Of a DNA stretch of 64,000 nt, positions 44,188 to 55,000 are shown piece by piece (the first letter of the stretch is position 1; the number at the start of each line of letters is the position of its first letter). This stretch comes from Collybiopsis luxurians FD-317 M1. Its lineage: Eukaryota > Basidiomycota > Agaricomycetes > Agaricales > Omphalotaceae. The stretch spans positions 7,673-71,672 of the forward strand of contig KN834753.1 in the NCBI GenBank assembly GCA_000827265.1. The letters run 5' to 3'. A model generated the notes under the pieces. The model was not told the origin of the DNA, searched no databases, and saw only the letters and a list, made by a program, of their open reading frames with translations. The position numbers were made by a program, and so were the translations under genes.

Positions 44188-45720
44188 CTAGACTTGACCC
44201 AAATTTTATATACAATTGTAAACCTTGTACTTACAGCAAAGAGATAGACAAATTGATAAACCACAGTAAAAATTCACAGACTTCTCCTTAGTTCCGATAC
44301 GAGCTGTCAAAAAGGCTCCTTGAACTGTGAATTAGCATCGGAAAAGATGCAAAAATTAGAAGAAAAAAATAAACATTCGAAAAGCTGGATATTTCTCGCT
44401 TTGACTCCTGTGAAACTGAAAGCTCAACTTGCGATTCCATCAAGTTTGAAATACACTAACAATCGGCTAGCACTCTCTCGAATAGTAGAATCGGCGAGTC
44501 ATTGCAAACTGAACTGCATCGACTGAAACTTGGGAGTCGCCAAGTGTGGCAAGATTTGACTTGTCCACTTGGCAAATCCTCGAAGCCACCGCACCAAACC
44601 TCATTATTGGAAGGATTTGCCGATATATTTCATCCAATCAATTGTACGTGCCTGGCATAAGAACAAGAAATCCTTGAATTCAAACTTTATTTCGATTCAG
44701 TGGTGAATGTACGACGCAAAAACCTCCGAGTATCAATGCAAGAGTTCAATCAAGCGGAAAATATTGTCTGACATGTCTTTTTGACCCTGTTCGACGCCTG
44801 TGTACACCCCGAGTGGACCTTGAGGTATAAACCGTCACTGCTACCGGTCACTACCGCTCCAATTCAATCGTTCATTTTCTGCTCTCGCTGCCATCTGGAG
44901 CCCCAGAAGGCAAGCGGGAGGTTCTTCCCACTGATATTGTTAGATTACACGATTTCAATGGAGTAATTCGATGCTTGTCGAAAAGCATTTCCTGTGTCCT
45001 GCTAAAGTACCACAAAGCCGCTTTTGCTAACCTGGGATATTCAATCATATGGACAAGTAGAACTTACTAGAGTATGTGGTTGTAAGGACACCTGAGAATC
45101 GGACCTCACCAGTATAATGAGCCTATTTCATCCCATCCCAAGTATTGCGGCCGGTCACTCCTTCGCCCTATAGAAGCGATGCTTCAAAAGTCTAATGTAC
45201 GTTTAGGGAGACAATTCTATACACACAGATTGACAGCATGCCAGTGATACACCTATGTCACATCAGTTTCCCGGGCGTGCTACTGCGAAAAGCAGCTTTC
45301 GGCTTACTTACCACATGTATTGCCAAATTGGTCCAAACTTTCTACCATATATGATAGGGAGGTATACCTACATTAAGTATACTGGAGGAATGGAGTGTTA
45401 ATTGCTGTATGATACCACTCTGATCACACTCCATTCCTCTGGTATAATGTAGGCATGATATTCTGGACAATTTAGTGATAGGCTGACCGTTGCGGTAAGG
45501 TTCAAGTTGCAGTGTGAGTGCGCCATTGAGATTTGTAGTCCGAAACTGGGCAGGAAGTCACGGAGTCTGCCCAGGATTAGATACTCCATGTTGACAACCT
45601 TCCCCAGGTCTAAAGCCTAGCTATGGAGTCAAATACACTTGCGTATATAGATATTCTGCGCCCTTGAACAGTTGGAACCAAGGCTGGCTGATGTCCTCGT
45701 ATTGGTTTGGGACACAGAAG

Positions 45721-46639
45721 CCGGCTTGGTTAAGAGCGTAAGAAAAAATGGTTTGAGGACCCACTAAGCTTATTCGTTAGTATCAGATCCCCACGTTGGC
45801 CACCAGAAAGATATCAACTAACCGTAGTTTTGGAGTTTAGTTCAGGTACGGCGAGAGCGTTGGCGGAGGCGTGTAGTACGCTGCGCTCGTACCTGGGCTT
45901 GGGTAGTAGGCGGAGCAAGCGGGATAGGTCGTGTAAGGGAAGAAGCGTGTAAGTCGCTAGGTCGGGTGCTGAGTTGGAGGGAAGTGTGTGGATATCGATA
46001 CGTACGGATACGGATGTATGGGTAGGTGTACGTTGGGTCCACGGGTGTGGCGGCGGAAGGTTTTAGGGTGATGCTATACATCGGTAGCTCGTTGCTTGGG
46101 ACGTATAGAGCGCGATTCATAGACTCTGATCTTATGAACAGCGTGAGGGTGCGGTGAGAGCGTGATTACGCGTCGTTCGCGTAAGGCATAGTCGGGTTCG
46201 GGGTACAGGTGCTTGGTTTAGTTGGATTTAGAGGTGTTGTTTACTCTTTTGGTGCTTAGAAGGCAAGGTGAGCATTCAGAGGGCGAGTTTTGAGGGTGGA
46301 TGGTTCGATAATATTCCTAGTCTTCCTTATGTACTTTAAATGATATCTGTAATTTAGCTGGTGCGAAAATCCTTGCCTATTTTGTGGTTCCATATCTTTC
46401 TCTCTTCTTCTCTCTCATTCCCGCAAATTGCTGCGTTTGATTCTGGAAGGTTCTTCGGGGGGTTTTAGTGACTATCAGGTTGGTGGTTCAAGAAAAGAAA
46501 GCGGCGGCAGCGGCACACAAGTGATTTCCACTAGCGCCTGTCTTGTATATACGTGTTTTCAACTTTCCCCTGACTCCCCTTGTGGCGAGTTTTACTGAAA
46601 ACACTTTAGGTGTCACATCGAAAATTTGGTAGTCCAGCA
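45721..46639. other. Spacer between the two segmental copies
   Basis: No gene is confidently called. A 92-codon minus frame at 45842-46120 (rich in Tyr, Pro and Arg) has no recognised family. The DNA around 45840-46120 is G/T-rich on the plus strand. Confidence 0.45.
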
Positions 46640-46698
46640 ACGGTCTGTATTCTAGGTAACGACTGTATTTAGGGCGTTTATTTCGAGCTCCTGATCCT

Positions 46699-47085
46699 TT
46701 GACTGTACACTTTGAGCGGTTAACCTTCTTGCCAAAAGCTATGGAATACAAATCGAGTCCAATTAAAACTGACTACATGTTTTTGGCGAACGTTCTCGAT
46801 CGCCTATGCGATACGTATGAAGGTTTTCGCATGTTTAGCATCCCCACACAGGATTGCCCAATACCGTTGCAACACCATGCAACACTTCGTGAATACGCCG
46901 GGGCTCCACTAATATCTCAATTATTCATTGAATGGTACGTTGGAGAATCGTTTGAAGGCCTCTGGCATTTCAGATCATCGATTATCAGCGCGAGTCATCT
47001 TTATTTTGGTTCCGGTATATCGAAAACTCCAAGCGGCTTGTGGTTCATAGAGGCAAACAGCGGGAGCAAGGACTCAGAGCTGTAG
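46699..47085 (+). CDS. Hypothetical protein in the duplicated segment
   Basis: This open frame of 128 codons begins MTVHFERLTFLPKAMEYKSS. It contains TDYMFLANVLDRLCDTYEGF, LREYAGAPLISQLFIEWYVG and HLYFGSGISKTPSGLWFIEA. The central part is also readable in copy 1 (42622-42846), which suggests coding ancestry, but no family was recognised. It may be an exon of a larger decayed gene, since similar but frame-broken sequence continues to about 47360. Confidence 0.35.
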   Translation: MTVHFERLTFLPKAMEYKSSPIKTDYMFLANVLDRLCDTYEGFRMFSIPTQDCPIPLQHHATLREYAGAPLISQLFIEWYVGESFEGLWHFRSSIISASHLYFGSGISKTPSGLWFIEANSGSKDSEL

Positions 47086-47697
47086 CCGCGTACTGAATGA
47101 AATCCGGTCATTTGTCAAGAGAGTCCTCTAACAATGACGGGGCACATAGACCGCTAACCCATCGATGGTCCAGGTCTCAAGAGCTCCCATGCCACGTACA
47201 TAACACTCTTATCGCGCAGGCGCAGGCAGTAAAGAAAAATGTGTGGGAATCGCAGACCATGCGCGTCCTAGAAAGTGTCGTCTATAATCGATTACTATCT
47301 ATGGTACAACTCAACGGAGAACTACTACTGTATAGTTTCAAGGCTAAGTTCAGTAACGCATAACGCGTACCTCTGAGCTGGGCCATTTTCCGTGTTCATA
47401 ACGCATCATATGGCTGGATAAACCGATGATTTTCTGGTTCTATAATTTACCATTTTGGGGGCATTCCGGAGCTTTCCTATGCCCTTCGATTGCTAATTGC
47501 ACTGCAGTATGCATCATAGGTGGCATTGAACCATTGAACTGAAAAGTTCAATGCGTAACACATCACATTGGCTAAACTTAGCTTCAAAACTATATCCCGT
47601 GAGTAACGGATGTGAAGAGGACATGAGATCTCTCTTAAAAGCAGCTGAATGGGAGATGAAAGGACCTAAATCCAAGCTGTTCTCACTGACCAGAGAA

Positions 47698-48981
47698 ATG
47701 AGCTCTTTGCCTGAAACTATCAAGGTACTTCAAATCCAGCCAGACAAGACACTTGAGCTTGTCCAAATTCCATTTGCATCTCAGGATCTAATTCAGAACC
47801 TGCCTGAAGATCAGATTCTCGTAGGCTCTTATTTCCTATTCAAATGAATTTGTTCCATCTCGGCCGCATTCGTAGATCCGTGTTCGTGCGGTGGGATTGA
47901 ATCCTACAGACTGGGGACATGTTATGGGACCCTTGCATGCGCCTGGAAATATTTCTGGCTGCGAATCTGCGGGAGATGTGGTGAAGGTCGGCTCTGCTGT
48001 GCAGCACCTGAAAGTTGGGGATCGTGCTGCTGGGTTTACGTGAGTACAAGCAGTCTCACCTGTCATGCAAAACCTCGCTTAAAAACAAATACTTACCAGG
48101 TTCGGAGGCTCTCAAACAGACAACGGCTCATACTCTGAATACGTCCGCTGTGTAGCCGCCGTATGTTTCAAAGTTCCTGATTCTATGACATACGAAGAAG
48201 CGGCGGCGTTCCCTGTTGTACATCTGACAGCCATGCAAGCGCTGTATGTGCGATTAGGAGTCCCGAAACAATTCAGCCCAAATGTAAACGAAAATCCGAA
48301 TCGTCAATCAATCTTGATTTGGGGCGGATCCACCGCCACGGGGCATCATGCCGTTCAACTTGCCGCCCTCGCAGGTATGAGGGTTTTCGTAACGGCGTCA
48401 CCAGAGGTACATAATGAGCTCAAAACTCTCGGCGCTGAGGCTTGCTTCGACTACCATGCTGGCGCGGATGTGACAAAGCAGGTCTTGGAAGCGACCGGAG
48501 GGGAGGGGGTCGATTTTGGGCTCGATTGTATTGTTCAACGAGGTAGCACAGATGCAACCGTTGTAAGCATTATCTCTTTTTATCTAGGCTTTCTAAACTT
48601 AACTGACCTCAGGATTCAATTTCTGCACGCCACGGAGGTCGAATAATAACTCTTCGGCCCATATCCGCAGCGACTCAAAATCGCCGCAAAGACGTCAAGA
48701 TAGAGCTCATTCTCGCTCACACCTTGATGGGTTTGCCGGTCAACTTTGGTCGTATTATCGAATTTCCTGCAATGCCAGAGGATAAGTCTGCAAGTTTGGA
48801 GTATGTGACGGAGATATTGCCTCGTATTCTTGAGGGCTGGAAGAAGGGCCAGGGAAGCCCGAAAATCAGGCCTCAGCGATTAAGACACATGCCCGGGGGT
48901 TTAGAGAATATTTATAAAGGGATGGAACTCATGAGAGATGGAAAATATGGTAGAGAGAAGCTTGTCTATACCATTGCGTGA
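47698..48981 (+). CDS. MDR-type (zinc-independent) oxidoreductase, toxD-like
   Basis: This is a medium-chain dehydrogenase/reductase of the quinone-reductase or trans-enoyl-reductase kind. The start is at 47698 (MSSLPETIKVLQIQPDKTLE). Introns lie at about 47820-47875, 48040-48100 and 48564-48613. The GroES-like part has IRVRAVGLNPTDWGHVMG, APGNISGCESAGDVVKVG and LKVGDRAAGF. The Rossmann part has YSEYVRCVAA, TYEEAAAFPVVHLTAMQALY, SILIWGGSTATGHHAVQLAA with the nucleotide-binding Gly motif, and ACFDYHAGADVTKQVLEATG. The last exon (HGGRIITLRPISAATQNRRK) ends EKLVYTIA. No structural zinc Cys cluster is present. Such proteins occur in secondary metabolism and detoxification; the substrate is unknown. 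Length about 365 residues, complete. Confidence 0.87.
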
Positions 48982-50165
48982 TTTTAAACCTTGTAATTAT
49001 AGCAAACAAATAGACAGATTGAAAAGTAATAATAAATATGTATAGTAGAATTCCCGTTAGTCTCGTTACGAGCTATTAAAGAGGCTTATTGAACTGTCTG
49101 TTTGAATCGGAAAAGAAGCAAAATTAAGGGAAAAAAAAATCGAAACGCTGAATATTTCTTGCTTTGATTCCTGTGAAAACTCGGCGCTCAGCCTTCGTTA
49201 AATTATACGTGCCTGGCATAAGAACAGAAAAATCCTTGAATTCAAACTTTATTTCGATTCAGTGGCGAATGTACGACGCAAAAACCTCCGAGTCTCAATG
49301 CAATGTTCAATCAGGCGGAAATCATTGTCCGACATGTCTTTTGACCTTGTTCAACGCCTATGTACACCCTCGAGTCGACCTCTAAGGTGTGATCCGTTCT
49401 TGCTATCGGTCACTGCCGCTCCGAGTCAGTCGTTCATTCTCTGTTCAAATTGGAAGATGAAAAGCACTGGCAGAAGGTTCTTCTATTAGACCGCCCCACT
49501 TCAATGTAGAGTAGTAGCCCGACGTTTGTCAAAAAAGGATTTCCTTTGTGTCCTGCTGAATAATCACAAAGCCACTTTGCTAGCCTCTGGAGTATGGAGT
49601 CGTACTACAGACACCCGGGAATGAACCTCGCCGGCATAATGAATTGATATTAATGGAACTATTTTATCTAGCTAGAGTATTTGGTCGTACTTTGGACACC
49701 CGAGAATCGGACCTCACCACTAGTACAATGAGCCTTTCACCCAATGAAAACGATGCCTCAAAAGTCTAATGTACGTCTAGAGAGATGCTACGCATCAAAT
49801 CGACAATATGATGGATATCTTAGTCGCAATCCCTAGCCCTCTATAGTATGTCGCGCCGGTTTCCCGGGCGCGTTACTACGAAAAAGCAGCTTCCAAGCAT
49901 CATCTAGCTTACCTGTCGCGGTAAAGTCACGGTTCAAGTTGTGGCGTGAGTCCGCCGTTGGGATTTGTGTCTAACTGGGCGGCAGGTCACGCTCAACTTA
50001 GTCATGCATTTGAAAGTCTGCTCAGGATCAGGTACCCCACGTTCACAACCTTCCCCAGGTCTAGAGTCTTGGTATGGAGTGCAATATACTCGTGTGTACC
50101 GTATATGTGTTCCGCGCCCTTGATCAGTTGGAGGCCGATGTCCTCGTATTAATTTGAGACACGAA

Positions 50166-50749
50166 ACACGATGATGATCGTTCGACGTTAATTGTCAAGT
50201 TGAATGTTCACCTGGGTACGCTACACGCTATCACTGAATATCAAGATAATTTACACCTGGGGCCCCAAAACGTTGCCGTTTTCCGATAATCTGTCGGAAA
50301 GAGGAACGACAGGGAAGGGCTTGAAGTCTAAGAGTTAAAGTTAGATTCGAGCGCTGGATAGCTTCAACGTAGAAAGCATATGATTGGTTGTCTTGTAGTA
50401 CAGTAGTTGGCCGCTGAACGCGTTGGTGGGGAAGTAGCGTGATAACTGCGAATCGGGAACGGTAATGATCAATAATATGCAGAACAGGATTGGCTCGTCG
50501 GGTTTGTTATGGACCGTGTCTAGACATTTTGCGGAGATGTTGAGTTACTTTCGAGCTGGTGGAAAAATTTTCAACAACGCGCTCCGCGCTCAGTCAAGTT
50601 GTGTTCCTCCAAAAAAAAAAAAAAAATCTAGTGAGACAGGCACAAGCAAGTGTAGTACGACGTGGATGGTCTAAGAAAGACCGATAGTGAGATGTGCTAA
50701 CAAGCTGCTCGTACGTATACCGCTCCTCCAGAAGACAATAATTTACACC
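50166..50749. other. Gene-free stretch, 3' flank of CYB5
   Basis: No gene was recognised. An A-tract of about 15 occurs near 50612. Confidence 0.45.
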
Positions 50750-51413
50750 CTATGCAGAAGAGTAATATCTCCATGCAAAGTAGGCACCCATGAGAGTCAA
50801 AGGAATGAAGTACATCAAGCTAAGAAGGGGAATGAATGAGTCTTGAGGAGATGGACCGAGGTAAGTAAGATACTTACTTGGAGCCGTGCTCAATGGCCTT
50901 CTGTGCGGAGGTGGGTGCGGTTGATAGTTTTTTCAGCTCAATTCCCTGTAATGGTGTTTGAGACGGGAACGAAGTGAAAAAGAACGCGACTACCTACGCT
51001 GTTCTTATCGAACGAGCCAATTAGCATGTCAGGGAGAAGAGCACGGGCCTCGTCAGAGTGACCGACGTCCTCGAAAGCTTCGGTTGCATCCTTGCCTAAG
51101 GAGACATTTAAGGTTAGTTGTGAGAAAAAAAAGTCAAAAGGGGGGATGTTAGACGCACCAGCCTCGGCCAAGATAACTTCGTCTCCTCCGGGATGCTATG
51201 GGACGTATGAGAACGAGCGTTGAAGGACATTACGAGTATGATTATATACCTCGTCGATGAATTTCGTGCAGTTGTAGACTGAGAAAGGACGGTAAGTAAC
51301 GGACAAAAAGACGGGACATGATTGGCCAACGAACCTTTTCCGTCAATGAGGAGCCAAATACTGGATTTGGAGTTGTTGGCTTTGAGTTCCTCGAGAGTGA
51401 CGACCTTGGACAT
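50750..51413 (-). CDS. CYB5: Cytochrome b5, tail-anchored
   Basis: This is a small haem protein of the ER membrane that donates electrons to fatty-acid desaturases, sterol enzymes and P450s. The start is at 51413 ([20 protein letters not shown]). Introns follow IDGK, KFIDE, LAEAG, SFDKNS and EHGSN. The haem ligands are His in [10 protein letters not shown] and His in [16 protein letters not shown] short linker ([20 protein letters not shown]) leads to the C-terminal hydrophobic anchor [19 protein letters not shown] and ends SSA. The length of about 125 residues is normal. It is divergent from the nucleoporin gene with about 630 bp between starts. Confidence 0.92.
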
Positions 51414-52043
51414 GACTGTGAATTGACAAAGAGAGATAAAGGATGAAGAGGAGAAGGAGGAGGAGGAGGTGGTGGTCGAGGTAACGGATAGAAAAAACAG
51501 GGTATGGAAACTGACCACCTTTTAATGCACGAATTTTCCCAGGAGGGTACCTGGGTGAGCCGACGGTCCGTAGCCATCGCACTGCACTCTGGACTCTAAG
51601 ATATTCTGACCCAGGTAAAATTAGCAACTGCAAAACTTGGTTGTATTCGAGAAAACTAGTCTATGTACACTGAATATCTGCCCAATTTAGTACTCGAATA
51701 GCCATGGAACAGCCAAAGTAAGGCTGGCCATTCAAGCGTGGATCAAACAAATTTACTTCTTCCACGTCGCAAGTACAGGTAACGAAGGCACTATGAGCCG
51801 TGTTCCTAGGCATGAGCAAGTGGGTTGTAAAGTAAAGATTCAGACTAGAAAGAGACTATTTCATAGATTGTACGTGGAACGAGACGGAAAACAAAGTTGA
51901 AGTCGAGAAAAAATTTTGGACGCGCTTTATATGGCAATTGTTCACGTGACTTGGCAAGCCCAGCCAAACACGCACACCATTGCTGACGTTCCATCCGTGT
52001 TCCCCTCTCCTTTCTCTACAGTTCCCCTTCGTGCTCTCTGGCC
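51414..52043. other. Divergent intergenic region (CYB5 / nucleoporin)
   Basis: This presumably holds both promoters. A TCACGTGAC palindrome-like element occurs at about 51943, roughly 100 bp upstream of the nucleoporin start; it could bind an E-box bHLH factor. No other element was recognised. Confidence 0.5.
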
Positions 52044-55000
52044 ATGAGCGACGAATATTCCGATATTCTTGGCCAAAACAGTCTTCCAGTCCGCCAAAAA
52101 CCTGCAGCCAGCTCCTTTTCTTTCTACTTCAAAGCAATCTCCTTTCTTGTCCTGTTACTCGCTGGTTATATCATCGCTACTAGAGTTTGGGAGTCCATTC
52201 TGAAATGGCGTGAAAAATCTTACAGACTGTGCGTTTGTTACAGTTTTTTTTCCCGCGAAAAGATTCTCTAAAAATTTGTGTCCAGTTCTCTGCGAAGAAG
52301 ACACGGTATTCCAGACAACGACCACCGTCCTTTCAACGTCGCGTACGCCGCAGTCCAACGTGCGAAGGAACACAAAGAAAAGGAAAATGCCAGAATTCGA
52401 CGTGCAGATATTGCTGCCGCCGCCACAGCTGCTTCGTCACAGCATCACGCAGGCGGTACGCCCACAGAGCAACTTCGACACCGTCCAGGTAAATATTTTC
52501 CATCTTCATCGCTCCTTAGAACTCACCAAATATCTGTACAGGAAACCAGCGAGGCGTTGACTCATCTCGGTCTGGTGCTCCGGTTGGTGGTCTTCCTGGC
52601 CGCTTCAACTCCGTATCCTCAAACAGCTACCTTTCCATGCCTTCTCTCCCGCAGTACGTTGCCTTAATATCCGGTCTCCGGTACGATCGTATCTCACTCT
52701 GATGCTTAACTCCAATAGGTCCCAGTCTAACCGCGTCACATTTGCCGATGGCTACAACACCAGTGCCTCACCCCTTGATGTCCACGCTGAACTCGCAAGT
52801 GGAAGCAACAGCAACAGCAGCAGCCCTGTTCGCCGGTCTGGACGTAAAGGCCTAGGGATACTCAAGTCATCCAGTGACGGGCGAAATAAGCGTGAACGTG
52901 GATACGATGATGAAGACGGTGACATTGTTAAAAAGACTCGTATGGAGGGAGACGAGTTTATAGATGGCGACGAGGAGGCTGAATGGCAAGAGTTGAATAA
53001 CGCCACCTCACAAGGCTCCTCTTCCAGAGGTTCGAAGCGTGGAATTGTCGACGACGACGATGTTTCGCCCAAGAAGGAGAGAGGAAAGAGGCAGAGGCAG
53101 TTTTCTGGTGAAAAGCTACAGGATAATACTGCGCTCGATTATGACGATATGGAAGTCGACGGTGATGCTGAGGAACAAGATCACTTAGGTGATCTCCGGT
53201 CTTCCATCTCGAGAGGCAAAAAGCGTGATCGTGATGAAGCTGGATCTTCCTTCGGTGGTGAACCTGAGGAAGAAGCCGAAGAAGATGTTGAAGTTGAGGA
53301 GGAAAAGGCAAGACGAAGAAAACGACGGAACAAAAGGCGATCGGACGCCAACTCTAATTTACGAGGAAGAAAGCGAGATAGAGATATCGAAGATGAACTC
53401 GGAGATACTAGTGATGAAACGGGTCGACTTTCTCGACAAACACTCAGAAAGAAACGTGGAAAGAAAGGATCGGATGAAGAAAAGCTTAGCGATGTCTCCA
53501 TGGATGATTCGTTGAGCGGCAGCACCAGAGGACGAAGGATTGGAGAGGAGTGGTCATCTAATGGTGTACAATACAAGATTGGTCCGAACGGTCAAAGGCT
53601 TCGCCTCGAGTTGGTTAAGAAGGCCAGACAAAAGTTTGTCATGGTAGGTTTTTATTTTTGTATTCTGGTCATCCCCTTCGTCGACGCTAAATAACGTTCT
53701 TTCTAGCCTATGGATTCTGTTCATCCGGACCGGAAAGCGAACCTGGAAGTGTATGTTGAGGCATGGCTGACAGAAGAAGAGTATCGGGAAGCCAAGGCTC
53801 ATTATCTGTTATCGTGGCAAGAGTCGCCAAAAGGTTCCATCGAACCCGAGACTCCTATCGTCAGTACTCCAGTATGTTTTCCATTCTTCGTTCGAAGTCC
53901 AATAGTATGTCTGACCACTTTTTTTTCTAGGCCATCTCACCAGAACCTGCTCGTACCGGCAAACATCTCCTGTGGGAATCCACAACGAGCAAACCTTCCA
54001 CCCGACCCCATGACAATCCTTTCGAAACTGCTAAAAATTCTGCAAATCAGCTGACAGCGACCAACGCCGGTTCCGGTTCTTCCAGTCGACGAATCGCGTC
54101 GGCTTTCCGTAGCCCCAGTGTCTCGACTTCGACCAGCATATCACCTGTCAGCCCCAGCCTAGTGGATAGTACGAACACGCGAGGTCAGCGTGTGTACAAG
54201 CAGTTCTCCAAATGGGAAAAACAGGATCTTGAAGCAAAGGCAATGATGCGCATGCGGGAGGCGAATCGAAAGAAAGACGAAGAGAAGGAAAAAGAGAGGC
54301 CGGTTTCTGTCCCTCTTTCTGCTTCCGCAACGACAGTGCCAAAGATTACACTCACGCCAGCGGCAGAGGATGTATCCAAAGATTCCAAGGGTGCAGCTGC
54401 GCCCATGTTCGCGCTTCCTGGAACGTCGACTGCACCCAAGTTGTCATTCAATGCTCCTGCGACCAGTTCACCGCTGGCTGCGGATGCGAGTAAGTCCGAG
54501 GGAACCAAGCCTCCTGTTGTTGCTTCCGCTTCTATTCCTTCGTTTTCATTTGCTAAACCTGCTAGCAGCCCCGCTGCTGTCGCTTCTCCTACACAAGCTC
54601 CCTTCGTTACCCCTGCCGCTGCTACCCCTTCGGCAGGTGCTCCTGCTACTATCCCAGTCAAACAGCCGGCATTTTCGTTTGGACCTCCAGCGGGTAGTAA
54701 TATTAATGCTACTGCTGATAAGCCAAAGCCTACTGTTGGTTTGGGTTTCCCCTCTACTTCCCCCGCTCCCGCTTCCACTCCTGCATCTTCTTCAGCGGCG
54801 GCACCAGGTACCGGCGCTAGCTCTACATCTGCCCCGCCCAAGTTTAGCTTTAATTTGCCACCGAAACCCGTGGAACAGGTCAAGGATGGTTCTTCTGCTC
54901 CTGCGCCTACTGCTGGTGGTGCTCCTAGTGGAGGAGCGGGTGCGTCGTTATTATCGAGGATGGGAGGCCCATCAACTCCTGCTCCTGCTCCTGCTCAGTC

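Larger units (their letters stand above)
42410..45720 (+). repeat. Segmental duplication, copy 1 (degenerate)
   Basis: This copy aligns collinearly with 46640-50165. Shared landmarks include GGTAACGACTG at the start, GAATGGTACGT-GGAGAATCGTTTGAAGG, the oxidoreductase exons, GTGCCTGGCATAAGAACA, AATGTACGACGCAAAAACCTC and GACACAGAA-type sequence at the end. This copy has lost the last exons of the oxidoreductase. It carries about 215 bp (44425-44640) absent from copy 2, whose words (CACTTGGCAAATCC, AGTCGCCAAG) recall the 23-25 kb repeats. Confidence 0.8.
46640..50165 (+). repeat. Segmental duplication, copy 2 (retains the intact oxidoreductase)
   Basis: This is the counterpart of 42410-45720. 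It is longer in the oxidoreductase 3' half and lacks the 215-bp insertion of copy 1. Similarity ends near GTATTAATTTGAGACACGAA at about 50165. Confidence 0.8.

Noticed and set aside
45842..46120. 92-codon minus-strand frame rich in Tyr/Pro/Arg
   Set aside because: Low-complexity composition from G/T-rich plus-strand DNA, with no homologous frame in the duplicated segments.
54185..54883. Antisense 232-codon frame in the nucleoporin gene
   Set aside because: Same cause: biased repeats leave the reverse frame free of stops. No family signal.
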